Positions 1-6,681 of a DNA stretch of 10,027 nt are shown here, one piece after another (within the stretch, counting starts at the first letter, position 1; each line of letters opens with the position of its first letter). The notes under the pieces were generated by a model. The model made no database searches. It worked only from the letters and a program-made list of their open reading frames with translations, and had not been told where the DNA came from. The stretch covers positions 1 to 10,027 of the forward strand of contig CAKZYM010000746.1 of NCBI GenBank assembly GCA_937884685.1, read 5' to 3'. This stretch comes from an uncultured Calothrix sp. GTDB lineage: Bacteria; Cyanobacteriota; Cyanobacteriia; Cyanobacteriales; Nostocaceae. The position numbers and the translations under genes are program-made.

Positions 1-369
1 ATTTTCTATTTTGCGAATTTCAACTTTATTGTTGATGATTCATCTGTAGGAAACTTTGAGAATACCTGAATAATATTTTCTGGTTCAGATTTTAGTTTTT
101 CGCTGTGAAATACGTTTACTCATCTTCCTAAGAAACTCATTCGCCTTGATAAAAAATAGTATTGATTATTAAAACCGCTTAATAAAGCTAATTTTTTAAT
201 TAATTAAATCTGTGTTTAAAATCACTCAAAATAAAATTTTGTAAGTGTTAGACGCAAAATAGGGGCTATTTTATAAACGAGTCTAGTTAAAATCACAACA
301 AACTGATTTTAAATTTACTTATAAATTTCTTTCGATAAGGTTACAAAAAAATTAGATTCACCAAACCCC

Positions 370-406
370 TTCGGGCTTAAGTAAGAAGTAATGAATTAAG
401 TCCGAA
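370..406. repeat. Imperfect inverted repeat
   Basis: The arms TTCGGGCTTAA (370-380) and TTAAGTCCGAA (396-406) are complementary at 10 of 11 positions; the odd pair is G-T when read on the plus strand. The 15-base loop (381-395) contains AAGTAAGAAGTAA, the reverse complement of a stretch of the heptamer array 150 bases away. No T-run follows, so a terminator role is not supported. Confidence 0.55.
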
Positions 407-490
407 GTATGATGTGAAGGAAGCCTCGTCTTTTAAAAACGAAGAAAAACAAAATTCATTTCTTGAATCCTCTACCCTTTAGGGAGAAGT

Positions 491-567
491 CTTACTTTTT
501 ACTTCTTACTTTTTACTTCTTACTTTTTACTTCTTACTTTTTACTTCTTACTTCTTACTTCTTACTT
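491..567. repeat. Heptanucleotide tandem repeat array (STRR-like)
   Basis: Eleven perfect 7-mers stand in a row. Four 14-bp units alternate CTTACTT with TTTACTT (491-546), then three plain CTTACTT units follow (547-567). Short tandemly repeated heptamers are a known class in genomes of heterocystous cyanobacteria. The array lies just past the 3' end of the kinase gene and is non-coding. Alternation of two variants followed by a homogeneous tail suggests growth by both 14-bp and 7-bp slippage steps. Confidence 0.9.
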
Positions 568-591
568 GTAAACCGACCCTGAAAACAGCTT

Positions 592-3500
592 TTAATTACA
601 AATTGGAATTTCTATCCTAAATTCAGTACCTTGATTAACTTGAGAATCACATTCAAATTGACCGTTATGTTTATCAATAATAATTTGATAGCTGATAGAT
701 AAACCCAAACCGGTTCCTTTACCCGGTTCCTTAGTTGTGAAAAACGGGTCAAATATTCGAGAACGGATTTTATGGGGAATTCCACAACCATTATCAGAAA
801 TACGAATTAAAACAGATTTTTCGTTGACTATTTGAGTTTTAATTTGAATCTGTGGGATTTCTTGAATATTAGATTTATAGAATTTGGTTTCGATACCATC
901 CACAGCATTACTCAGAATATTCATAAATACCTGATTTAACTGAGCTGCATAACATTCAACTTCAGGTAGTTTTCCAAAATCTTTGACTACTTCAATACTG
1001 GAATTACTTTGATTTTGCTTGATTCGATGCTGCAAAATCAATAATGTACTTTCAATTCCCTCATGAATATCAACCGGTTTCATTTCCGCTTCATCGAGAC
1101 GGGAAAATGTTCTTAAAGAAAGCACCAGTGACTGAATCCTTTCCGCTCCGATTTTCATCGAACCAACTATTTTAGGTAAATCCTCCAAAATATAATTTAA
1201 ATCTACAGTTGTAGCTTGTTCTTTGATATGAGATTCGGGATGGGGATAAGCATTGCGATAAAGTTCGAGTATTCCCGATAAATTTCTAACATATTCCTCA
1301 ACGTGGGAAAGATTTCCATAGATAAAGTTGACTGGATTATTGATTTCATGAGCAACTCCAGCAACCAACTGTCCCAAACCCGCCATTTTCTCGCTCTGAA
1401 TTAACTGAGTTTGAGTACTTTGTAATTCTTTTAATGTCTGAGAAATTTCTTCTTTTTGAGTTTGAGTTTGTTCGAGTAGTTCTGCTTGCTGTAACCCGAC
1501 TCCTAATTGAGTAGCGATTTGAGATAGTAAATCCACTTCTGATTCTTGCCAATTACGAGTTGTGCTGTTTTGATACGCAGCTAAAAATCCCCAAAGTTTA
1601 GCTCCTTTAAAAACAGGTATCACTATATAAGCTTTAACCTGTAATTTTTCTAAAAGCGTAATATTAGAAATAGAATCGCCAACATCATAAATATTATTGA
1701 CTACTAGAGTATTAGTTTTAGTATCGGCTTCTCCTCGATAGCTCCTCAAATAGTCATCAACAATTGCGGGTACTAATTTCCTCACGGGAATCCAGTCATC
1801 ACCTACTGACTCGGCTACAAATTCACCAAATTCATCTTTGTGAAATCGATAAATTGCGACTCTATCTGCTTCGAGCAATCGACGAATTTCTTGGGTAGTA
1901 GTATTGAATATAGTTTCTAAGTCTAATGATTCCCGGATTTTTTGCACTGTTGTAGCTAAAGCTTTTTCTCTTTGTGCTGAAGCAGTTTCCCTTTTTGCTG
2001 AAGCAGATAATTTTTCTGCTTGCTGCTGTAATTGAACCAGAGTTGTTGTCTGCTGTAATGCTACTCCTAACTGTACTCCTACTTGAGCTAATAAATTTAA
2101 TTCTTCGTCTTCCCAATAACGAGGTTGGGAATTTTGATAAGCTACCAATAATCCCCAAAGTTTCTCACCAAGATTAATCGGAACAAAAACCTCATTACGG
2201 GGATATTTACCCGCTTTAGTCGCTTGTAATAACAAAGGTTCGTTCACCGGTTGGGGATTGGTTAGAGGTACCCAACCATCAACAATCGAATCCGCTACGA
2301 ATTCCCCACTACCGTCGTTGTAAAAACGATAAATTGCAACTCGTTCTACTTCTAATAACTGACGAACTTCTTGTGTAGTCGCTTTAAAAATTGTGTCGAT
2401 ATCGAGAGTTTGACGGATTTTTTCAACTGTAGTAGCCAAAGCTCTTTGTCTTTCTGCTGCTTTAGCTAATTCTTCTGTTTGTTTCTGAGTTTTTTCCAGA
2501 AATTCTGCTTGTTGTAAAGCAACTCCCAACTGAGTACCGATTTGAGTCAGAAAGAAAACTTCATCGCTTTGCCATTTACGAGTTTGAGAATTCTGGTAAA
2601 CAGCAAGTAAACCCCAAAGTTTTTCGTTTAGATAAATCGCAACAATAATATAGGCTTTGGCTTGATATTTCTCTAATAAATCTATGTAGCACTCATCAAA
2701 GTCAGAATTATAGATATCATTACAAACCCGATAGACCTTTCCTTTACTAAAATCCCCTCCCTGAGTATCTTTAAGATAGGTATCAACTACCGGAGATGCT
2801 GATAAATCTTTGACGCTACATTCGTTAATATTGTCTACTAATTCCCTTCGAGTAACTTGCTCCTCTATCAAACGAGTCCAACCTTGGGTTACCGACTCCG
2901 AAACAAATTTACCGCTCCAGTTATCGTTAAAACGGTATATTACTGCTCTATCAACATCAAGTAATTCCCTAACTTCGGAAGTCGTATTACGAAAAATAAC
3001 TCTCAAATCCAGAGACTGACGAATCTTTTCTACTGTCGTTGCAATCGCTTTTTGCCATTCTGCTACTTTTTCTCTTTCGACAGCTTGAGAAAGTTGTGCT
3101 GATTGCTTCCTAACCCGTTCTAAATATTCTGCTTGCTGTAAAGCAACTCCCAAATGTTCCGAAATCTGCTCTACAAACTCTATTTCTACCGCTTCCCAAT
3201 CACGACAACCATCACATTGATGAATACATAATAATCCCCATAAATTATCACCCTTCATCAACGGAGCAACCATATTTGCTCTTACCTGGATTTCTGACAA
3301 AATTTTGATGCGATCGCCATTTATATCGGCAGCATGAATGTCAGCTACAGCACGAATTTTACCTGCTTGATATTCCTTTGTAAATTCTTGACCAAAACAA
3401 CTTACTCCAACTTGATTATCTATTAAAGAAGGATAATCCGAACCAATATCCTCATAAATAAATTCCCCAACCCATTCTTGTTCCAAATCAAAACGAAATA

Positions 3501-4230
3501 CCCCTACCCTATCAGCCTTCAACAACTGACGAACTTCTTTGACTGTTGTTTTAAAAGTAGTTTCCAAATCTAAAGACTTACGGATACGAGAAACAACATG
3601 ATTCAAAGCTTTCTGAAGTTCAGTTTGATATCTTGCTTGATAAAGTAAATCCGTATGCTGTAAAGCAACTCCTAAATGTCCTGCAATTTGACTGACAAAA
3701 TCAATTTCCGCTTGCTTCCAATCCCGAGGAACACTACATTGATGGATACATAATAAACCCCAAAGCTTCTCACCCTTTAATAAAGGAGCAACAACATTAG
3801 CTCGAACTTGAAATCTCTCCAAAATTTCAATATAACAATCCTTAAAATCTTCTTGATAAATATCATTAATTGCACTAAATCTTCCCTGTTTGTACAAATC
3901 TGCTATCCGATTACTAAAACAATGGTCTTTTACTTTTGCATCCAAAGCCGAATCCCATTGCGAATCTAAATCCTCAGAGACAAATTCTCCTTCCCATTCT
4001 TGTTCATCATCAAAACGAAAAACTCCTACCCTATCAGCTCCCAGAAGCTGTCTTACTTCGGTGACTGTAGTTTTAAAAATCGTTTCTATATCAAGGGATG
4101 CTCGAATTTTGGCGATTACACCCGCTAAGGCTTTTTGTTTATCGTTATAGTTTGTATCTGTTCCTACCCAACTATCTCCGAGTGATGGAACTGATTCATC
4201 AAAAAAATCCTTAGTAAAAATATCTTCCAT
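592..4230 (-). CDS. Soluble multi-GAF sensor histidine kinase, first GAF cyanobacteriochrome-like
   Basis: A 1212-residue protein with no membrane segment or signal peptide, so a cytoplasmic sensor is expected. Five GAF domains lie in tandem at roughly residues 40-195, 210-370, 395-575, 600-730 and 760-920. Each begins with a similar helix (TTVxKIRxSLDLxxIF pattern) and ends near LWGLL. A coiled-coil linker (920-948) leads to HisKA, with phospho-acceptor H961 in AHEINNP, and to HATPase_c with N-box N1104/N1108, G1 box DNGCG (1146-1150), F-box near 1159-1164 and G2 box KGTGLGL (1171-1177). All catalytic motifs are intact. GAF1 has DHCF (102-105) and C132 exactly 28 residues later; GAF3 has C514 at the equivalent of C132; GAF4 is shortened. 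No receiver domain or neighbouring response regulator is seen. The start is the only good ATG before the first GAF; no close Shine-Dalgarno is visible. The gene lies 96 bases downstream of the cyclo-ligase gene on the same strand. Confidence 0.95.
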   Translation of the reverse strand: MEDIFTKDFFDESVPSLGDSWVGTDTNYNDKQKALAGVIAKIRASLDIETIFKTTVTEVRQLLGADRVGVFRFDDEQEWEGEFVSEDLDSQWDSALDAKVKDHCFSNRIADLYKQGRFSAINDIYQEDFKDCYIEILERFQVRANVVAPLLKGEKLWGLLCIHQCSVPRDWKQAEIDFVSQIAGHLGVALQHTDLLYQARYQTELQKALNHVVSRIRKSLDLETTFKTTVKEVRQLLKADRVGVFRFDLEQEWVGEFIYEDIGSDYPSLIDNQVGVSCFGQEFTKEYQAGKIRAVADIHAADINGDRIKILSEIQVRANMVAPLMKGDNLWGLLCIHQCDGCRDWEAVEIEFVEQISEHLGVALQQAEYLERVRKQSAQLSQAVEREKVAEWQKAIATTVEKIRQSLDLRVIFRNTTSEVRELLDVDRAVIYRFNDNWSGKFVSESVTQGWTRLIEEQVTRRELVDNINECSVKDLSASPVVDTYLKDTQGGDFSKGKVYRVCNDIYNSDFDECYIDLLEKYQAKAYIIVAIYLNEKLWGLLAVYQNSQTRKWQSDEVFFLTQIGTQLGVALQQAEFLEKTQKQTEELAKAAERQRALATTVEKIRQTLDIDTIFKATTQEVRQLLEVERVAIYRFYNDGSGEFVADSIVDGWVPLTNPQPVNEPLLLQATKAGKYPRNEVFVPINLGEKLWGLLVAYQNSQPRYWEDEELNLLAQVGVQLGVALQQTTTLVQLQQQAEKLSASAKRETASAQREKALATTVQKIRESLDLETIFNTTTQEIRRLLEADRVAIYRFHKDEFGEFVAESVGDDWIPVRKLVPAIVDDYLRSYRGEADTKTNTLVVNNIYDVGDSISNITLLEKLQVKAYIVIPVFKGAKLWGFLAAYQNSTTRNWQESEVDLLSQIATQLGVGLQQAELLEQTQTQKEEISQTLKELQSTQTQLIQSEKMAGLGQLVAGVAHEINNPVNFIYGNLSHVEEYVRNLSGILELYRNAYPHPESHIKEQATTVDLNYILEDLPKIVGSMKIGAERIQSLVLSLRTFSRLDEAEMKPVDIHEGIESTLLILQHRIKQNQSNSSIEVVKDFGKLPEVECYAAQLNQVFMNILSNAVDGIETKFYKSNIQEIPQIQIKTQIVNEKSVLIRISDNGCGIPHKIRSRIFDPFFTTKEPGKGTGLGLSISYQIIIDKHNGQFECDSQVNQGTEFRIEIPICN

Positions 4231-4326
4231 ATCAAAGTAGAATACACAACCTTTATAAGTTAATGATTCCCATTTTTGACGGAAAATATCATTTTATAAT
4301 TCAATTTCTATCTTTATCTATCTTTT

Positions 4327-4902
4327 TCAACCGTTTTCGGTACAAATACTATCCAAATTTTTATCCCACTCTTCTACAGGTACTCTAGTTAAATAAGCGA
4401 AATTAAATACAATACCAATTGTCGGAATTGATTCCCATTCAGGAGAACTCAAGAAACGGTCATAATATCCTCCACCGTAACCCAATCGATAATTTTGATA
4501 ATCGCAAGCAACACAAGGAACTAAAATTAAATCAACATTTTCTGGTTTAATTATCGGTGAACTGGGATTTGGTTCTTGAATTCCATATTTACCCGTTATT
4601 AATTCATCTTCGGATTTCCAGTAATGCCAAATTAATGATTTATCCACGCAGCGAGGAAATCCCCAATTTTTATCATTATCCGATTTATTATCCAAAAATA
4701 AATAGCTTAAATCTGGTTCCCGACGAAAGCTGAAATAACCCAGTACTGTTTTAGCTTTTATATATAAGTCCGATTTAGCAAGATTCTGACAAATTTCCTG
4801 ACTCTTCTGTTTCCATTCTGCTTCTGATAGTGATTGACGCTGTTTGATTATATTTCGACGTAGTTCCGATTTCTCTAATTTATATTCCCCTGGATTTATC
4901 AT
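4327..4902 (-). CDS. 5-formyltetrahydrofolate cyclo-ligase
   Basis: This enzyme (methenyltetrahydrofolate synthetase, EC 6.3.3.2) uses ATP to convert 5-formyl-THF to 5,10-methenyl-THF, returning a storage or inhibitory folate to one-carbon metabolism in the cytoplasm. The 191 residues fit the family's usual length. Visible hallmarks are the N-terminal KSELRRNIIKQRQSLS helix (11-26) that contributes to nucleotide binding, FSFRREPDL (57-65), LILVPCVACD (125-134), the signature GYGGGYYDRF (141-150) with its glycine-rich phosphate-binding turn, and the terminal WDKNLDSICTENG. The chosen ATG leaves a normal short N-terminus ahead of the first helix. It is divergent from the AraC gene and co-directional with the kinase gene. 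A shared transcript with the kinase is possible; a functional link is not evident. Symbol as in E. coli (also fau). Confidence 0.95.
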   Translation of the reverse strand: MINPGEYKLEKSELRRNIIKQRQSLSEAEWKQKSQEICQNLAKSDLYIKAKTVLGYFSFRREPDLSYLFLDNKSDNDKNWGFPRCVDKSLIWHYWKSEDELITGKYGIQEPNPSSPIIKPENVDLILVPCVACDYQNYRLGYGGGYYDRFLSSPEWESIPTIGIVFNFAYLTRVPVEEWDKNLDSICTENG

Positions 4903-5272
4903 TAGTTTTGATTTAAAAAAAATGTCAATTAAAAAATAGTTTATATTTTTAATTTGATTGCAAAAAACTTTTTTTTCTGGTCAAAGTGTGAGATGATAAA
5001 AAAATAAGAAAGTAGTTTTATATAATGGGAGTATTGACAAAATTTTTTCTATAGGTTTGCCTTCCCATTATTAAAATTACAGCCTATAAAAATAATACTA
5101 TAAAATCGTACCCATTAAAAAAAATCGCCACCTAATTTTAAAGGATTTTTTTGAGCAAATAAATATACTTGAATGACTAAAAAATCAGTGATTATCTCAT
5201 TATAGACAAGATTATATAGAGTATATTGGTAATAAATCAAACTTTGGATTAATTAAATACTAGAATTTAAAA
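4903..5272. other. Divergent intergenic region between cyclo-ligase and AraC genes
   Basis: These 370 AT-rich bases must hold the start signals for both flanking genes, but no consensus promoter pair is convincing. A TTGACA hexamer occurs at 5034-5039 without a well-placed -10 box. It lies between the arms of an inverted repeat, ATAATGGGA (5022-5030) and TCCCATTAT (5063-5071). A second shorter pair, TATAGG (5050-5055) and CCTATA (5083-5088), interleaves with it. Only very short open frames occur here and none is called as a gene. Confidence 0.6.
5022..5071. repeat. Inverted repeat in the divergent promoter region
   Basis: Perfect 9-bp arms ATAATGGGA (5022-5030) and TCCCATTAT (5063-5071) are separated by 32 bases. 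It could be an operator or a transcript hairpin. Arms of this length arise fairly easily in AT-rich DNA, so no role is assigned. Confidence 0.4.
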
Positions 5273-6196
5273 ATGCTGGATAAATCATCAGAAACTCTTT
5301 CAATAGATTTGGTAAAAGAAAGAGAAGAAGGATATAAACGTATATTTAAACGTTCTCCTTTATTTTCCAGTCAATCAGTAGGTTGGGATAACCTAACTAT
5401 AGTTTACGATAGACAACCAGCAATTGAATTACCAAAAACTTGTTTCAAACAACACTGTATTGGAATTTTGACTGATATTCCATCGACTATTCAAACAGAT
5501 AGAATCATTGATGGACATTTCCAAGAAGAACATAATGTCCAGGGAGATTTTGTCATTGTACCTGCGAACACAACCCATCAGTCAGCATGGTATAGCGAAG
5601 GTGCTTCGGTTGCAGTAGTGATTGACCCGTTGATGTTTTCTCAAGCAATTTACGAAGTAGTAGACCCAGATAAAATAGAACTTTTACCAAAATTTGCGAC
5701 TCCAGACCCATTCGTTTATCAAATTGGAGTAGCGCTGAAATCGGCTTTAATTAAAAACGGTTCCACCAGTCGTCTTTATGCAGAAAGTTTAATGAATGCG
5801 CTGATTCTGCACTTATTAGAAAATTATTCAACCACTCGTAAAAATTCCTTTGAACCGATAGCAGGAACATTACCTCAATATAAATTACAGCAAGTAATTG
5901 ATTATATTCAAGCTTATCTCGATAGCGACTTAAGTTTGAATCAATTAGCAGCTTCCGTACAAATGAGTCCTCATTATTTTTCACGATTATTCAAAGAAAC
6001 AACAGGATTTACACCACATAAATATGTAATCAATTGTCGCATCGAACGAGCCAAAGAATTATTGAAACAAGGAAAATTGTCGATTGCTGAAATAGCGAAA
6101 GAAGTTGGTTTTGTAGACCAAAGTCATCTCAATCGTTGTTTTAAACGTAAAATTGGAATTACTCCCAAACAGTTTTTATTGAAATATAAAAAATAA
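5273..6196 (+). CDS. AraC-family transcriptional regulator
   Basis: A 307-residue one-component DNA-binding regulator. The C-terminal AraC/XylS domain has two helix-turn-helix units. The first spans about 219-249 (LSLNQLAASVQMSPHYFSRL and the FTPHKYV that follows); the second spans about 269-301, with AEIAKEVGFVDQSHLNRCFK and the family signature ending GITPKQF. The N-terminal half (about 40-185) looks like a small-molecule-binding, cupin-like domain with a GDFVIVPANTTH stretch (91-102), followed by a helical segment. The ligand cannot be read from sequence. AraC-family activators commonly control adjacent catabolic or oxygenase genes, and two Rieske oxygenases follow on the same strand after 485 bp, so they are the likely targets (inference). 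The ATG has no Shine-Dalgarno sequence; the upstream base composition is too AT-rich to pick a promoter. No terminator T-run follows the stop; a MITE-like element begins 30 bases downstream. Confidence 0.93.
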   Translation: MLDKSSETLSIDLVKEREEGYKRIFKRSPLFSSQSVGWDNLTIVYDRQPAIELPKTCFKQHCIGILTDIPSTIQTDRIIDGHFQEEHNVQGDFVIVPANTTHQSAWYSEGASVAVVIDPLMFSQAIYEVVDPDKIELLPKFATPDPFVYQIGVALKSALIKNGSTSRLYAESLMNALILHLLENYSTTRKNSFEPIAGTLPQYKLQQVIDYIQAYLDSDLSLNQLAASVQMSPHYFSRLFKETTGFTPHKYVINCRIERAKELLKQGKLSIAEIAKEVGFVDQSHLNRCFKRKIGITPKQFLLKYKK

Positions 6197-6210
6197 TAGA
6201 TTTATTTACC

Positions 6211-6225
6211 TCCCTCTCCTTAATA
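6211..6225. repeat. Left half of interrupted palindromic repeat
   Basis: TCCCTCTCC followed by TTAATA is the left arm and centre of a host palindromic repeat. Its right arm, GGTCGAGGGA, resumes at 6469 after the MITE. The same left arm, with TTGATA, occurs at 9972-9986 before the other element end. Such CCCTCTCC...GGAGAGGG palindromes are, to my knowledge, common interspersed repeats in cyanobacterial genomes. Confidence 0.6.
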
Positions 6226-6262
6226 GGCTACGGTGTACACAGAAGTCGTTAAAACCATTACT

Positions 6263-6314
6263 CACCAGGGACTGCAAGTCCCTGGCTAATAGCATAAGTC
6301 CTATAAATAGGACT
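6263..6314 (-). repeat. REP-like double-hairpin unit, left copy
   Basis: Read on the minus strand the unit is: hairpin 1 (6314-6297, AGTCCTAT arm, loop TT), an 11-nt linker ending GCTATTAG (6296-6286), hairpin 2 (6285-6265, arms CCAGGGACT and AGTCCCTGG, 3-nt loop), then TG. Both stems are perfect. It aligns without gaps to the right copy at 38 of 52 positions. Confidence 0.8.
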
Positions 6315-6351
6315 AAATTAATAACTATCATGTTTTTTAAGTAATTTTTTT

Positions 6352-6403
6352 AGTCGTCTTTAGACGACTTTGGCTATTAGCCGGGGGTTTTCAACCCTCG
6401 GTG
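6352..6403 (+). repeat. REP-like double-hairpin unit, right copy
   Basis: Read on the plus strand: hairpin 1 (6352-6369, AGTCGTCT arm, loop TT), an 11-nt linker ending GCTATTAG (6370-6380), hairpin 2 (6381-6401, arms CCGGGGGTT and AACCCTCGG with one G-T wobble, 3-nt loop), then TG. Compared with the left copy, five stem pairs differ on both sides so that pairing is kept. The wobble is tolerated only when read in this orientation, which hints at the functional strand. Confidence 0.8.
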
Positions 6404-6539
6404 GACTTGTCTGTAAACCTTATCCTCCCTACTTTATACCCACTTGTGTGTACACCGTAGCCTTAATAGGTCGAGGGATTGAGGGTGAGGTTTTAAATAT
6501 ATGGGAATCAACCGAAATTGTCTCTATTCTCAGATAACA

Positions 6540-6604
6540 AATAGCAAGAATATCCAAAAATAGCAATAATTTACAATCTAGTTCATTAATAAAATTTAAA
6601 TACT
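6540..6604 (+). repeat. Leader block, copy 1 (upstream of first Rieske gene)
   Basis: This 65-bp block aligns without gaps to 7706-7770: the first 22 bases are identical (AATAGCAAGAATATCC start) and 53 of 65 match overall. The two copies lie 1166 bp apart, each upstream of a Rieske oxygenase gene, so this is the 5' part of a tandem gene duplication. It may hold the promoter or an activator site. AATAGCAA occurs twice inside (6540, 6559). Confidence 0.85.
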
Positions 6605-6617
6605 ATAGTAATCCTAG

Positions 6618-6662
6618 ATTATTTGTAGGGCAGGCAAAAAGAAAACACTCCCTACAAATAAT
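6618..6662 (+). repeat. 45-nt hairpin in the leader of the first Rieske gene
   Basis: A perfect 13-bp stem, ATTATTTGTAGGG (6618-6630) with CCCTACAAATAAT (6650-6662), encloses a 19-nt loop and ends 19 bases before the start codon. The second Rieske leader lacks it and is shorter by about that length, so it looks like a small insertion after the duplication. In a transcript it could affect stability or translation. Confidence 0.75.
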
Positions 6663-6681
6663 AAATAGATTAATAGCAATC

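Larger units (their letters stand above)
1..591. other. Non-coding region downstream of the sensor kinase
   Basis: No convincing gene is visible on either strand. The first 360 bases are very AT-rich and broken by stops in all frames. The remainder holds an imperfect inverted repeat (370-406), a small CCCTTTAGGG palindrome near 476-485 and the heptamer array at 491-567, which ends 24 bases before the kinase stop codon. A short minus-strand frame at about 12-141 looks mildly protein-like but contains an in-frame TGA and has no good start after it, so it is not called as a gene. Confidence 0.7.
6226..6462. mobile_element. MITE-like non-autonomous element, 237 bp
   Basis: The ends are inverted copies: 6226-6246 and 6442-6462 match at 20 of 21 positions, starting GGCTACGGTGTACACA. 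TTAATA is directly repeated on both sides (6220-6225 and 6463-6468); the match extends to the 10-mer CCTTAATAGG, so the exact border between terminus and target duplication is ambiguous. There is no coding frame inside. The interior is two 52-nt double-hairpin units in inverted orientation separated by 37 AT-rich bases. Small size, terminal inverted repeats, target duplication and lack of a gene fit a MITE mobilised in trans. The parent transposase family cannot be named from this window. Confidence 0.8.

Noticed and set aside
12..170. Minus-strand reading frame that looks like a short protein tail after an in-frame TGA
   Set aside because: Only 37 codons remain after the TGA, with no proper start and no recognisable family. 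It could be a gene remnant but the evidence is too thin to call one.
491..567. CRISPR array
   Set aside because: The units are contiguous 7-mers with no spacers, and no cas gene is present.
1862..2177. Open frames in other frames and antisense within the kinase gene (also near 1346-1552, 2810-3019 and 3890-4150)
   Set aside because: They overlap clearly conserved GAF or kinase coding sequence, have low-complexity serine- or leucine-rich translations and arise from the repeated GAF codons.
5034..5039. TTGACA as the -35 box of the AraC promoter
   Set aside because: No acceptable -10 hexamer lies 16-18 bases downstream, and the site is over 230 bases from the start codon.
5751..5984. Antisense frame inside the AraC gene, and a plus-strand shadow frame at 8090-8284 in the second Rieske gene
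   Set aside because: Both lie entirely within well-supported genes in another frame and show no family features.
6265..6401. Hairpins in the MITE as intrinsic terminators for the AraC gene
   Set aside because: None of the GC-rich stems is followed by a T-run in the direction of the AraC gene, so Rho-independent termination is not supported.
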